Of a stretch of 64,000 bases of DNA, positions 1 to 8,772 are shown piece after piece. Source of the DNA: Nosema muscidifuracis (taxonomy: Eukaryota; Microsporidia; Nosematidae); assembly GCA_028335825.1 (NCBI GenBank), contig JAIOKI010000002.1, positions 248,001-312,000 of the forward strand. The letters run 5' to 3'. A program made the position numbers and the translations under genes. The notes beneath the pieces were generated by a model. The model had not been told where the DNA came from, searched no databases, and worked only from the letters and a program-made list of their open reading frames with translations. Every line of letters starts with the position of its first letter. Within the stretch, counting starts at the first letter, position 1.

Positions 1-419
1 TATTTTATTTTTATTTGATTTAATAAAGTATTTTTATTTGATTTTTATTTTATGTACTTGAAAACAACTAAAGACTTAAAATTGATATTTTAAATTATAT
101 CTTGATTTCCAGACTTATATTTGTTTTTTTAATACATAAACATAGTCAATTAAATCTTTTCTATAAATTATTATTATATAATCATTTATGAGACATCCTT
201 TACTATAAAAGAAATTTTTTAATAGATCATCAGGTTTTAATATTGAAATAAATTATAAATTATTTCAATATTACTAATTTTTATATCAGTATGTTTAAAG
301 CTAAGTGGTTTATTAAATGTCATAAATAAAATTTTATAAATATTTCTTATCCTAAAATATTTAAAAAAAATAGATTAGCATAAACTTTATGATTTTAAAA
401 ATAGTAAATCACCCCAATT
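1..419. other. gene-free AT-rich leader
   Basis: No open frame, tRNA or structured RNA is visible here. The last 50 bases act as the upstream region of the next gene: they contain the decamer TAGCATAAAC (about 376-385) and a CCCC run at 412-415 just before the start codon. Confidence 0.6.
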
Positions 420-1841
420 ATGTCAATAGCAGAAGATATCATAAAAAAATTAAATCTCGTTGAACAATTTTTATCATCAGATTTTAATCAACCAATCTCA
501 GAAATATATCCTATTCTATTAAGTTTGTCTAGTAAAGAGATTATAAATCTAGAATCACATGAAGAAATAATTTACAAATTAACTGATGAAGGTAGAAATA
601 TTTTAGAAAATGGAAGTTACGAATATAATTTGTACAACTTAATAGGTAAAGATGGTATGAATTTATCAGAACTTGAAAAATATTCTTTGGGAAAAGTTAA
701 TGCATTTAAAAATAGATGGATTAAAAAAGAAGGTGAGAAAGTTTATAGAAATATTGACAAAGTATCCGATGTAGTTAAACAAATGTTACAGAATGTTGTG
801 GATCAAAATATAAAAAAAGAGGATATTGATTTATTAAAAAAAAGGAAGTTAATAAATCAAAGTAAAAATGTTATTTACACTATAAAAAAAGGAATAAATT
901 TTCATAACAATACAGATTTTGTCACTGATTTGACTGCTAAAATGGTTATTAGTGGAGAATATAAAAATTTAGAATTCAAGCCTTATAATTTTAATACGAA
1001 AGGGAATTTACAAAATTTCGGGGCATTACATCCTTTAATGAAAGTTAGAGAAGAAATTCGGAAGATTTTTTTAGAAATGGGGTTCAATGAAATGTCTACT
1101 AACCAATTTGTTGAATCATCATTCTGGAATTTTGATAGTTTATTTCAACCTCAACAACATCCTTCAAGAGATGCACACGATACATTTTTTATGAAAAATC
1201 CTTCTAAAACATTAGATATACCTAAAGAATATATGGAAAAAGTAAAAAAAATACATTCAGTAGGAGATTTTGAATCTGATGGACATTTTTCAGAGTGGGA
1301 TATTAATGAAGCTGAGAAGAATATTTTAAGATCTCATACCACAGCATGTAGTATGAGACATTTATATAATCTTGCTCAAAAAGATTTTAATCCTACAAAG
1401 TTGTTTAGTATAGATCGTGTATTTAGAAATGAAGCCTTAGATGCGACTCATTTGGCTGAATTTAATCAAGTAGAAGGGTTAATTTTAGGTAAGAATTTAA
1501 CTTTAGGTAATTTAATGGGATATTTACAAAGATTTTTTGAGAAGTTAGGAATCAGTGATATTAAATTTAAACCAGCATTTAATCCTTATACTGAACCATC
1601 TATGGAAATATTTGGGTATCATAAAGGATTAAAGAAATGGATTGAAGTTGGTAATTCAGGTATGTTTAGACCAGAAGTCTTAAGACCAATGGGATATGAT
1701 GAAGATGTAAGAGCTATTGGATTTGGATTATCTTTAGAAAGACCTACTATGATTAAGTATGAGATATCAAATATTCGAGATTTAGTTGGACCCAAAGTTG
1801 ATATTGATTTTATTAAGAAAAGTGAATTTTGTTTTTTCTAA
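420..1841 (+). CDS. FRS2: phenylalanyl-tRNA synthetase alpha subunit, cytosolic
   Basis: This is the catalytic alpha chain of the cytosolic heterotetrameric phenylalanyl-tRNA synthetase, which charges tRNA-Phe. The N-terminal third is the helical/winged-helix tRNA-binding region. The class II core follows, with motif 1 around HPLMKVREEIRKIF, the stretch FQPQQHPSRDAHDTFF, motif 2 at FSIDRVFRNE, the phenylalanine pocket segment FNPYTEPSMEIFGYH, and motif 3 at GFGLSLERPTMI near the end. At 473 residues it is slightly shorter than the yeast subunit (about 500). The start is the first ATG after a CCCC run 4 bases upstream. The beta subunit gene is not in the window. Identity is secure because all three class II motifs are intact and in the right order. 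Confidence 0.96.
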   Translation: MSIAEDIIKKLNLVEQFLSSDFNQPISEIYPILLSLSSKEIINLESHEEIIYKLTDEGRNILENGSYEYNLYNLIGKDGMNLSELEKYSLGKVNAFKNRWIKKEGEKVYRNIDKVSDVVKQMLQNVVDQNIKKEDIDLLKKRKLINQSKNVIYTIKKGINFHNNTDFVTDLTAKMVISGEYKNLEFKPYNFNTKGNLQNFGALHPLMKVREEIRKIFLEMGFNEMSTNQFVESSFWNFDSLFQPQQHPSRDAHDTFFMKNPSKTLDIPKEYMEKVKKIHSVGDFESDGHFSEWDINEAEKNILRSHTTACSMRHLYNLAQKDFNPTKLFSIDRVFRNEALDATHLAEFNQVEGLILGKNLTLGNLMGYLQRFFEKLGISDIKFKPAFNPYTEPSMEIFGYHKGLKKWIEVGNSGMFRPEVLRPMGYDEDVRAIGFGLSLERPTMIKYEISNIRDLVGPKVDIDFIKKSEFCFF

Positions 1842-2090
1842 TTAAATTATTTTTTTAATTAATTTATTAGTTATTTTTAAGTTAATTTGAAACGCTTAGA
1901 TTTTCTAATTTAAAATATCTTTGTTACGAATCAGAAAATGTATGCAACAAATTTATATTTAATAAGATTTTTTATTATAATATAATACATTTTAATATAT
2001 ATAATATTCTAATTATATTACATTATAACTATTGAGTACATTTTAATAATTATATTATAGTTATATATTATATATTACATTTTAATAATT

Positions 2091-2246
2091 ACTTACATTA
2101 TAATTATATATTATATTCTAATTATATTACATTATAACTATTACTTACATTATAATTATATATTATATTCTAATTATATTACATTATAACTATTACTTAC
2201 ATTATAATTATATATTATATTCTAATTATATTACATTATAACTATT
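2091..2246. repeat. three tandem copies of a 52-bp AT-rich unit
   Basis: The unit begins ACTTACATTATAATTATATA and repeats at 2091, 2143 and 2195 with essentially no differences; a partial copy follows. It fills most of the 1842-2300 gap between FRS2 and the tRNA gene. I see no gene in the rest of that gap. Confidence 0.9.
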
Positions 2247-2300
2247 ACTTACATTTTAATAATTTAATACATTCAATTATATTACTTAACAAATTTATAA

Positions 2301-2382
2301 GGTGCAATGGCCGAGCGGTCTAAGGCGCTGGAATTAGGCTCCAGTCTGTAAAAGGGCGTGGGTTCAAATCCTACTTGCACCA
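2301..2382 (+). tRNA. tRNA-Leu (anticodon UAG)
   Basis: The acceptor arms GGTGCAA and TTGCACC pair fully and are followed by discriminator A, as expected for leucine tRNAs. The anticodon stem CTGGA/TCCAG encloses the loop ATTAGGC, giving anticodon TAG (reads CUA). There is a long class II variable arm and a GTTCAAATC T-loop. CCA is not encoded and there is no intron. A T-run after the gene can serve as the Pol III terminator. Confidence 0.96.
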
Positions 2383-2407
2383 ATTTTTTTATAAAAGTAA
2401 AAATTTA

Positions 2408-2641
2408 TTAACCACCTCTTAATGCTATAACCATGTGTACTACGCTATTATTTTGAAGATTCTGGTTTTTTAATAATTCTGTATCATTACTAAGAACTCT
2501 TCCATTATAAACAAGCTTCTGTTGTTGTGCTGCTATATTTTCCTTAGACTCTATTTCTAATTTTAGATCTAATACAGTAGCATTTGGTTCTAATTTAATT
2601 TCCATATCTTTTCCTATTAATGTTTTTACTTTTATTTTCAT
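2408..2641 (-). CDS. RUB1: NEDD8/RUB1-like ubiquitin-family modifier
   Basis: A 77-residue ubiquitin-fold protein that would be conjugated to targets such as cullins. The N-terminus reads IKVKTLIGKDMEIKLEP and the C-terminus ends IALRGG, with Ala where ubiquitin has Arg72; this alanine is the classic NEDD8 discriminator. The positions matching ubiquitin Lys48 and Lys63 are Arg and Asn, so it is not a chain-forming ubiquitin. There is one extra residue in the 50s loop relative to ubiquitin. The stop codon follows the Gly-Gly directly, so no C-terminal processing would be needed. The start follows a CCCC run on the minus strand. A very divergent ubiquitin is the main alternative. Confidence 0.8.
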   Translation of the reverse strand: MKIKVKTLIGKDMEIKLEPNATVLDLKLEIESKENIAAQQQKLVYNGRVLSNDTELLKNQNLQNNSVVHMVIALRGG

Positions 2642-2661
2642 AGGGGTAGATAATCAACAAA

Positions 2662-2850
2662 TATATTAATTCTTTTAATATAATTTTAATATGTTAATGA
2701 TTCTTTTAATATAATTTAAATATGTTAATGATTCTTTCAATATAATTTAAATATGTTAATGATTTTTTCAATATAATTTAAATATGTTAATGATTCTTTC
2801 AATATAATTTAAATATGTTAATGATTCTTAGAATATAATTTAAATATGTT
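2662..2850. repeat. 31-bp tandem repeat, about six copies
   Basis: Copies starting GTTAATGATTCTTT recur at 2693, 2724, 2755, 2786 and 2817, with a degenerate copy on either side. The array lies between the start of the NEDD8-like gene and the end of MED31, in the upstream region of the former. Confidence 0.9.
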
Positions 2851-2938
2851 AAATCTAATATGAATTCTTCCAATATATGAATTTTCAATGATTAAAAATA
2901 TATTAAATTTAATAAAACTTCTTTAATATATATTTTAT

Positions 2939-3238
2939 TCAATCAAATTTTCTTTCTCTCCAAAGTACAAATTGTTCTTCAGCTATTTTTACATAAAATG
3001 ATTCATCTTTCAATAATTCTAATACATTATCAGAATTAAGTATATCAAGTATCTTTATACAATATGGATAAGTCAAGTGTTTCTTATAATCATCTTCTTT
3101 CCAATACTCAAGATGTTTTATTAATTTAATGAATGTATCTTGTTCAAAATATCCTTGATCGTATAACCATTTCAAATAGTCAGGGTTACATAATAATTGA
3201 ACAAATTCTAATTCCCTTTCAAAAATATTATCAGACAT
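2939..3238 (-). CDS. MED31: Mediator complex subunit 31
   Basis: MED31 (Soh1) is the most conserved small subunit of the Mediator middle module, which links activators to RNA polymerase II in the nucleus. The 99 residues carry the family signature in order: FERELEFVQLLCNPDYLKWL, then QGYFEQDTFIKLIKHLEYW, YPYCIKILDIL and finally EEQFVLWRERKF. Length is normal for the conserved core. The start codon follows a CCC run on the minus strand. No other Mediator gene is in the window. Confidence 0.95.
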   Translation of the reverse strand: MSDNIFERELEFVQLLCNPDYLKWLYDQGYFEQDTFIKLIKHLEYWKEDDYKKHLTYPYCIKILDILNSDNVLELLKDESFYVKIAEEQFVLWRERKFD

Positions 3239-3416
3239 GGGTTAATAAAAAATCATAGCTCTATCTTTCAATTAAATATATTATTCAAATTTATAGATAT
3301 ATCTTTTTATATATGCATGAAATTATATTCATGTATATTTTTAATCATACACATATCTTTTTATAGATGCATAAAATTATATTCATGTATCTTTTTATAT
3401 AAAATTAATCAAAGTA

Positions 3417-4421
3417 TTATTCAAATCCATAAAAATATCTCTTCAATGAACTGAATCCCATCTTATCAATATACCTCCTCTCCTTAATATCCAAATAATC
3501 TCCTCTCTTTTTAACTTGTTTGATATGATCAATACTTTCATAAATCTCAGTTATCTTTTCAGTTAAAAAATCTCTATTATCATAAAAATAAGGTACTACA
3601 CAAAGAAAACTCCAAATATATTCAGCATCCTTTTCTAATATCTTTTTAAATTTATTTACTGGTTCAAGTACTGATAAATCTTTTTCGTAATACAATTTAT
3701 ACAAAATTCTTGATATTTCTTTAGGATTCTTCTTAAGAAAATCTGATACTTGATTTTCTTTAGATAAGTTTATTGAGTTATATAAAGTAGGTCTTTGTAT
3801 ATCACAATATATGACGTATGTATCATCATTTCTCTTAAGATGATAAGATATATCATTCCACATAAAATGTACTTCTTTACATGATAAAATAGAATACAGA
3901 ATAAGAGATTTAGTCTTAAAATCTGTTTTATATATGTAATTAGTAGAAGCAGGTGATTTTAATTTTTTATCTGTTTTAACAAATACAAGATTTTCAGGTA
4001 CATAAAAATTATATTCATTTTTTATGTATACTATTTCTTCTACTTGTATTTTTTTATTATCTTTATCTTTTACAGTAAATCCACTACATTTACATGTATT
4101 GTACCCAAAATGTAATGCTATATGTTTATAAAGAAGATTTATTATTTCTGAATCTGAATATTCTCCAAATATTGATTTTATACTTGATTTTGTTAAATAA
4201 ATGTTATAAGAAGATTTATCAGTTATTTGTTCTAATTTTGATATAATATGTTCTAAAATAAAAGAATCTTTTTTTAGTTTCTTTCTTTTATTATTTTCTG
4301 TATTGGGTATATTTAACTTATTAAAAATTATTGTATCAGTTATATCTGAGAATAAATTAAAAAAGTTTATAATTTCTTTTTCATCTAATTCTATATCGTA
4401 GTATTCTATAATTAATTTCAT
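3417..4421 (-). CDS. uncharacterised 334-residue protein
   Basis: I do not recognise this protein. It is rich in Lys, Ile and Tyr, has no signal peptide or membrane segment, and has a lysine cluster at residues 45-51 (KRKKLKK) that could be a nuclear signal. A CKCSGF segment occurs near residue 110 but does not complete a zinc-finger pattern. The C-terminal 60 residues are basic and aromatic. The frame is long, starts right after a CCC run and is flanked by normal genes on the same strand, so it is a real gene. It may be a fast-evolving member of a known family. Confidence 0.8.
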   Translation of the reverse strand: MKLIIEYYDIELDEKEIINFFNLFSDITDTIIFNKLNIPNTENNKRKKLKKDSFILEHIISKLEQITDKSSYNIYLTKSSIKSIFGEYSDSEIINLLYKHIALHFGYNTCKCSGFTVKDKDNKKIQVEEIVYIKNEYNFYVPENLVFVKTDKKLKSPASTNYIYKTDFKTKSLILYSILSCKEVHFMWNDISYHLKRNDDTYVIYCDIQRPTLYNSINLSKENQVSDFLKKNPKEISRILYKLYYEKDLSVLEPVNKFKKILEKDAEYIWSFLCVVPYFYDNRDFLTEKITEIYESIDHIKQVKKRGDYLDIKERRYIDKMGFSSLKRYFYGFE

Positions 4422-4803
4422 GGGTTGAAATATTTTATTACAATTTAAATAAGATAAGTAGAAAAATAATTAATTATTTATGTTTTAGTAGATATGTTTA
4501 TATATATTTTATATATATTATTTTATATATATTTTTATATATTAAAGGAATAAATTTTTTATATTTAATATATATTATTTTATATTGAAGGGATAATTTA
4601 AAAAGATAGGTTTATTTTATATTTAATATATATTTATATTGAAGGAATATATTATTTTTATTTTAGATAGATAAAATACATATAACAAATAGATAAAATA
4701 TCTATATAAACCTATCTATATAAACATATATATAAAATAGATAAAATATCTATATAAACCTATCTATATAAACTTATATTTTTAAAATATTTTTTTAATA
4801 AAT
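4422..4803. other. AT-rich spacer with short direct repeats
   Basis: No gene is visible. A 35-base phrase around AGATAAAATATCTATATAAACC occurs twice near 4690-4770, and TATATT-type runs fill the rest. It separates the RPC2 3' end from the upstream region of the preceding unknown gene. Confidence 0.6.
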
Positions 4804-7800
4804 CTATTTACTGACATCTAATCTAGGTAGAATATTCATAGACATTAATTCTTGAAATAATAGCTTACAAGCATAAGGTAATCTTATAGAAATAGGTAAT
4901 GTATCCTTACAAATACGACACCCTTTTTTATTTACTAAAATACCACAATTCTTACAACAGAATGTTTCAAATACATCAGATGATTCCATTAATCTTTCTA
5001 CTATTAAAGATGATGCTCCATATCCTATAAGACAATCTCTTTCCATTTCTCCTAATCTTAATCCTCCATCTCTACTTCTTCCTTCAGTAGGTTGTCTTGT
5101 TAATATAGCTCTAGGTCCTCTTGCTCTCATATGTATCTTATCAGCTACCATATGCTTAAGTCTTTGATAAAATACTGGTCCATAATAAATATAAGCATAT
5201 AAAGGTTCTCCTGATGTTCCACTATAAAAACAATCTTTTCCTCCATAATTAAATCCATTCTTAACTAAAATATCACAAGCTAAATCTACTTCATTCTTCT
5301 TAAAAATAGTAGCATCTGATATTCCATTTTCTACTACACCAGCTTTACCTGTTAATAATTCAATAATTTTACCAACTGTCATTCTAGAAGGAAATCCATG
5401 AGGATTCATAATTATATCAGGAACAAGTCCAGTATCTGTAAATGGCATATCTATTTGAGGAACAATTAAACCAACTACTCCTTTTTGACCATGTCTACTA
5501 CTAAATTTATCTCCTATTTCTGGTATTCTTGTTTGTCTAAGTGTAATTTTAATTAAAGTTTGATCTTCACATTTAGTAATTAAAACTTTATCTATAAAAA
5601 CAGGACTTCCTTTATGAACACCTCCTGAAAATTTATATCCATCTTCACAAGGTGAACTTTTATTTATATAAATAGTACCATCTACTAATAATTCACCAGG
5701 TTTACCAATTCCATCTTTATCTAATACTGGATTTTTAATATCAGGTAAAAGAATATCAGATCGATTATCAGAATATTTTTTAAGTAAAAAACAATGAGTC
5801 TTATAAACTTCTGTTCTTGCAAATCCACGATCTAAAGAATCTTTATTAACAATTAAAGCATCTTCTATATCATATCCTGAATAACTCATAACTGCTACCA
5901 TAGCATCTTGACCAGCTGGTATTTTATTATAATCCGTTATATTTAATATTTGAGTAGTAGTAAGAGGTCTTTGAGTATTACATAATTGAAGTACTACTCC
6001 ATCAAATCTCTTTCTACTATTTAATGCTATATATCCAATTGCTTGTTTACCCATAGCACATTGATAAGTATTTCTAGGACTCTGATTATGATTAGGAAAA
6101 GGAATTAAACCTGCTACATATCCAAGTATAGCAAAATCTGCTATCTCTAAATGAGTAGTTTTTTCATTAATATCTTCTAATTTAATAGCTATAAGACAAT
6201 CATTCTCCTCATTTGCATCTAAATACTCAATTTTACCATCTTCTACTAAATCATCAAAAGATTTATATTTCATCTCTAAATCAGTTATGACGTCATCAAA
6301 ATTAATTTTTTTAGTATTAATAAATTTATCTCTAATTTCATCTGTAATAATAATTAAAGGCCTACATAATCTACCATTATCTGCTGATATATTAATATTC
6401 TTAAGTTTCTCATCTATATAAATTGATACATACTTATTAATTATACCTTTTCTACGATAATATCTAAAATTTTTTACTAAATTATTACAAGATTGAGTAA
6501 CTCCAAAAATATCTCCATTTAAAAATACCATGTACATATTTTCTTTATATAATTCATGTGCATATAAAAGACTTATTTCTACTACACCTAAATATCCAAG
6601 TATATCTATAATAGGAGATAATTCACTATCTGTAGTAACTTCAGCAAGAAGTGATAAATTTTTTACAAGTCCACAAGATTCTCCTTCAGGTGTATCTGCA
6701 GGGCAGAACATTCCCCATGAAGATGTATGTAAAGCTCTAGGTCCACTAACTTTTCTTGTCTTTTCAAAATGTGAATTAACTTTTGTCATCATACCTACTG
6801 CACTTATATAAGAATGTCTTATTAAAACATGTGTAACTCCACTTCTATCCATTCTAAATCTTTTTAAATTCCAATTTCCTGAAGATATAGCTCTTTGCAT
6901 ACTAGTAGTTATAATATTAGTTTGTAAATTAAAAAAAGTTAAAGCATCAAATTCTTGAGCTCTTGATCTTTTTGTAAGTATTTTATCGATAGATCGTTTT
7001 AATTCCCAATTAAATTTCTTAAATGAATCTTCAAATAAAATAGAAAGAAGTTGACCAGCAAGTTCAAATCTTTTATTCCCCATAAAATCTTTATCTTCTT
7101 CTTCTAATATGTCATGTTGAGTAAATATCAATCTTCTTATCATTAAACAGATCATTATACCTTTATTTCTTAAATCTACTCCTTCATATTTAATATTAGG
7201 AAGAATTTTCTCTACTAAAGCATTTCTAACTTCCTCAATTTTATTAGCATCAGCTTTCATTTTCATATACCCTGCTAAAAATAAACAAGCTTGTTTTGAA
7301 GTATAAATCTTATTTTTAGTTAATTCTTCAAAACTTAAAGTTATTACATCAGAAAATTCTCTACCAACACATTCTACAATTTCTCTATCAGAAATCATAT
7401 TACATGCTTTAATAACTGCCATAACAGGAACTTCTTCATTAAAAACTGAATTCTTAAGGTAATAACAATCATTCTTAAATACAACAGATGTTTTACTCTT
7501 ATGCTCATGTGTAGTACTTGTAATAGAAGAATAATAACCTTTAGGACTATTCTCAATAATAATCCTATTTTTTGATAACTGTTCTTGAATCAAAATTACT
7601 TTCTCAATACCTCTTACTATAAAATATCCTCCAATGTCATAAGGACATTCTTGTGTAGTAAATAAATTTTTATCAATGGCTGTCTCACTAAGTTTAATAT
7701 CTTCATCATGAGAATTTAATAAACATTTACAGCTCTGTAACATAATTGGAATTCTTCCCATAAAAACATCTTTCTTCTTAATAATTTGTTTGTTACGTAC

Positions 7801-8094
7801 ATATTCAATATCTACATATAAATTACTAGCATACGTCAGATCTCTTAATCTACACTCCATTGGGTACAATGTATGTTTAATCATGTTTTCTTCTAAACTT
7901 GGCATACTAACTCGTACACCAGTGTATTTCAAATAAAATGTGTGATCGATATCTGAATCAACTATATCATTGGCTTTGACTATATTTGATATATCATGGT
8001 TTATAAAATAATTGAATGATTCAATATGCTGTCTGGCTAGTCCTTTGTTTTTAAAAAACATTTTTATCAGTTCAATACTTTTTTCATTCTGCAT
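4804..8094 (-). CDS. RET1: RNA polymerase III second-largest subunit
   Basis: This is the beta-like subunit (RPC2, Rpc128) that with RPC1 forms the active centre of Pol III, which makes tRNAs, 5S and small RNAs. Pol III assignment rests on the N-terminal GLARQHIESFNYFI, the block YFIVRGIEKVILIQEQLSKN and VAVMSYSGYDIEDALIVNKD, which fit RPC2 better than RPB2 or RPA2. Other landmarks are TSSWGMFCPADTPEGESCGL, GDKFSSRHGQKG, and the clamp region MERDCLIGYGAS. The C-terminal zinc site is intact (CCKNCG...CRIC). At 1096 residues it is a little shorter than the yeast protein. The upstream region contains TGCATAAA on the coding strand about 35 bases before ATG. Confidence 0.95.
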   Translation of the reverse strand: MQNEKSIELIKMFFKNKGLARQHIESFNYFINHDISNIVKANDIVDSDIDHTFYLKYTGVRVSMPSLEENMIKHTLYPMECRLRDLTYASNLYVDIEYVRNKQIIKKKDVFMGRIPIMLQSCKCLLNSHDEDIKLSETAIDKNLFTTQECPYDIGGYFIVRGIEKVILIQEQLSKNRIIIENSPKGYYSSITSTTHEHKSKTSVVFKNDCYYLKNSVFNEEVPVMAVIKACNMISDREIVECVGREFSDVITLSFEELTKNKIYTSKQACLFLAGYMKMKADANKIEEVRNALVEKILPNIKYEGVDLRNKGIMICLMIRRLIFTQHDILEEEDKDFMGNKRFELAGQLLSILFEDSFKKFNWELKRSIDKILTKRSRAQEFDALTFFNLQTNIITTSMQRAISSGNWNLKRFRMDRSGVTHVLIRHSYISAVGMMTKVNSHFEKTRKVSGPRALHTSSWGMFCPADTPEGESCGLVKNLSLLAEVTTDSELSPIIDILGYLGVVEISLLYAHELYKENMYMVFLNGDIFGVTQSCNNLVKNFRYYRRKGIINKYVSIYIDEKLKNINISADNGRLCRPLIIITDEIRDKFINTKKINFDDVITDLEMKYKSFDDLVEDGKIEYLDANEENDCLIAIKLEDINEKTTHLEIADFAILGYVAGLIPFPNHNQSPRNTYQCAMGKQAIGYIALNSRKRFDGVVLQLCNTQRPLTTTQILNITDYNKIPAGQDAMVAVMSYSGYDIEDALIVNKDSLDRGFARTEVYKTHCFLLKKYSDNRSDILLPDIKNPVLDKDGIGKPGELLVDGTIYINKSSPCEDGYKFSGGVHKGSPVFIDKVLITKCEDQTLIKITLRQTRIPEIGDKFSSRHGQKGVVGLIVPQIDMPFTDTGLVPDIIMNPHGFPSRMTVGKIIELLTGKAGVVENGISDATIFKKNEVDLACDILVKNGFNYGGKDCFYSGTSGEPLYAYIYYGPVFYQRLKHMVADKIHMRARGPRAILTRQPTEGRSRDGGLRLGEMERDCLIGYGASSLIVERLMESSDVFETFCCKNCGILVNKKGCRICKDTLPISIRLPYACKLLFQELMSMNILPRLDVSK

Positions 8095-8174
8095 TTACGG
8101 TTAAAAATGGAAAAAAATATTTTTTATTTATGCATAATATAAAATGAGTAGATCTTTATGTACTTGATTTTTAA

Positions 8175-8190
8175 GCTTCTGTGGCGCAAT

Positions 8191-8223
<33 letters not shown>

Positions 8224-8247
8224 AGAGTTCGAGTCTCTCCAGGAGCG
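8175..8247 (+). tRNA. tRNA-Asn (anticodon GUU), copy 1
   Basis: 73 bases with acceptor arms GCTTCTG and CAGGAGC (one G-U pair), anticodon stem TTCGG/CCGAA and loop CTGTTAA giving GTT. Discriminator is G. A T-run terminator follows immediately. It lies upstream of, and divergent from, RPC2. Confidence 0.96.
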
Positions 8248-8665
8248 TTTTTTAATCTTAATAGTTTAATTTTTATAGTAAAATATACATACTTAATTTA
8301 TATTTTCATATGAAAAATATTATCCAGCATTTTATCAAACAATATAATGATATGTACAAATATAAATTATTTTATATTTTTTACTTTATTGTTGTAAAAG
8401 ACTTAATATTTACTAAATATAAAATTATCATTGACTCTTAGTTCGAATTTATTAACATTTCATAAAAATTCTAATTGTTCATAGTTAAAATTCTATTTAC
8501 ATTTCATAATTAAAATTCTATTAACATTTTATAATAAAAACTATATTAATATTTCATAATTAAAACTCTAAAATTTTATAATTAAATTCTAACTGTTCAT
8601 AATTAAAACTCTAACTATTCATAATTAAAACTCCATTAACCCTTTATATATAAAGTTCTTTACAA
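8248..8665. other. spacer between duplicate tRNA-Asn genes
   Basis: No gene is visible. The second half carries at least five loose copies of a phrase like CATAATTAAAACTCTAA (about 8500-8640), so it is an eroded minisatellite. Confidence 0.6.
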
Positions 8666-8681
8666 GCTTCTGTGGCGCAAT

Positions 8682-8714
<33 letters not shown>

Positions 8715-8738
8715 AGAGTTCGAGTCTCTCCAGAAGCG
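8666..8738 (+). tRNA. tRNA-Asn (anticodon GUU), copy 2
   Basis: Identical to the copy at 8175-8247 except for one base in the 3' acceptor strand (CAGAAGC instead of CAGGAGC), which gives a perfect acceptor stem here. Followed by a T-run. The two genes are in direct orientation 491 bases apart. Confidence 0.96.
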
Positions 8739-8772
8739 TTTTTATTTTACAAAATAATATATATAATTAAAT

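Noticed and set aside
2408-2641. Reading the ubiquitin-like gene as ubiquitin itself or as URM1
   Set aside because: Ala before LRGG and the loss of the Lys48 and Lys63 equivalents argue against ubiquitin; length and sequence do not fit URM1.
4804-8094. RPB2 or RPA2 instead of RPC2
   Set aside because: The QHIESFNYFI, GIEKVILIQEQLSKN and VAVMSYSGYDIED blocks follow the Pol III subunit more closely.
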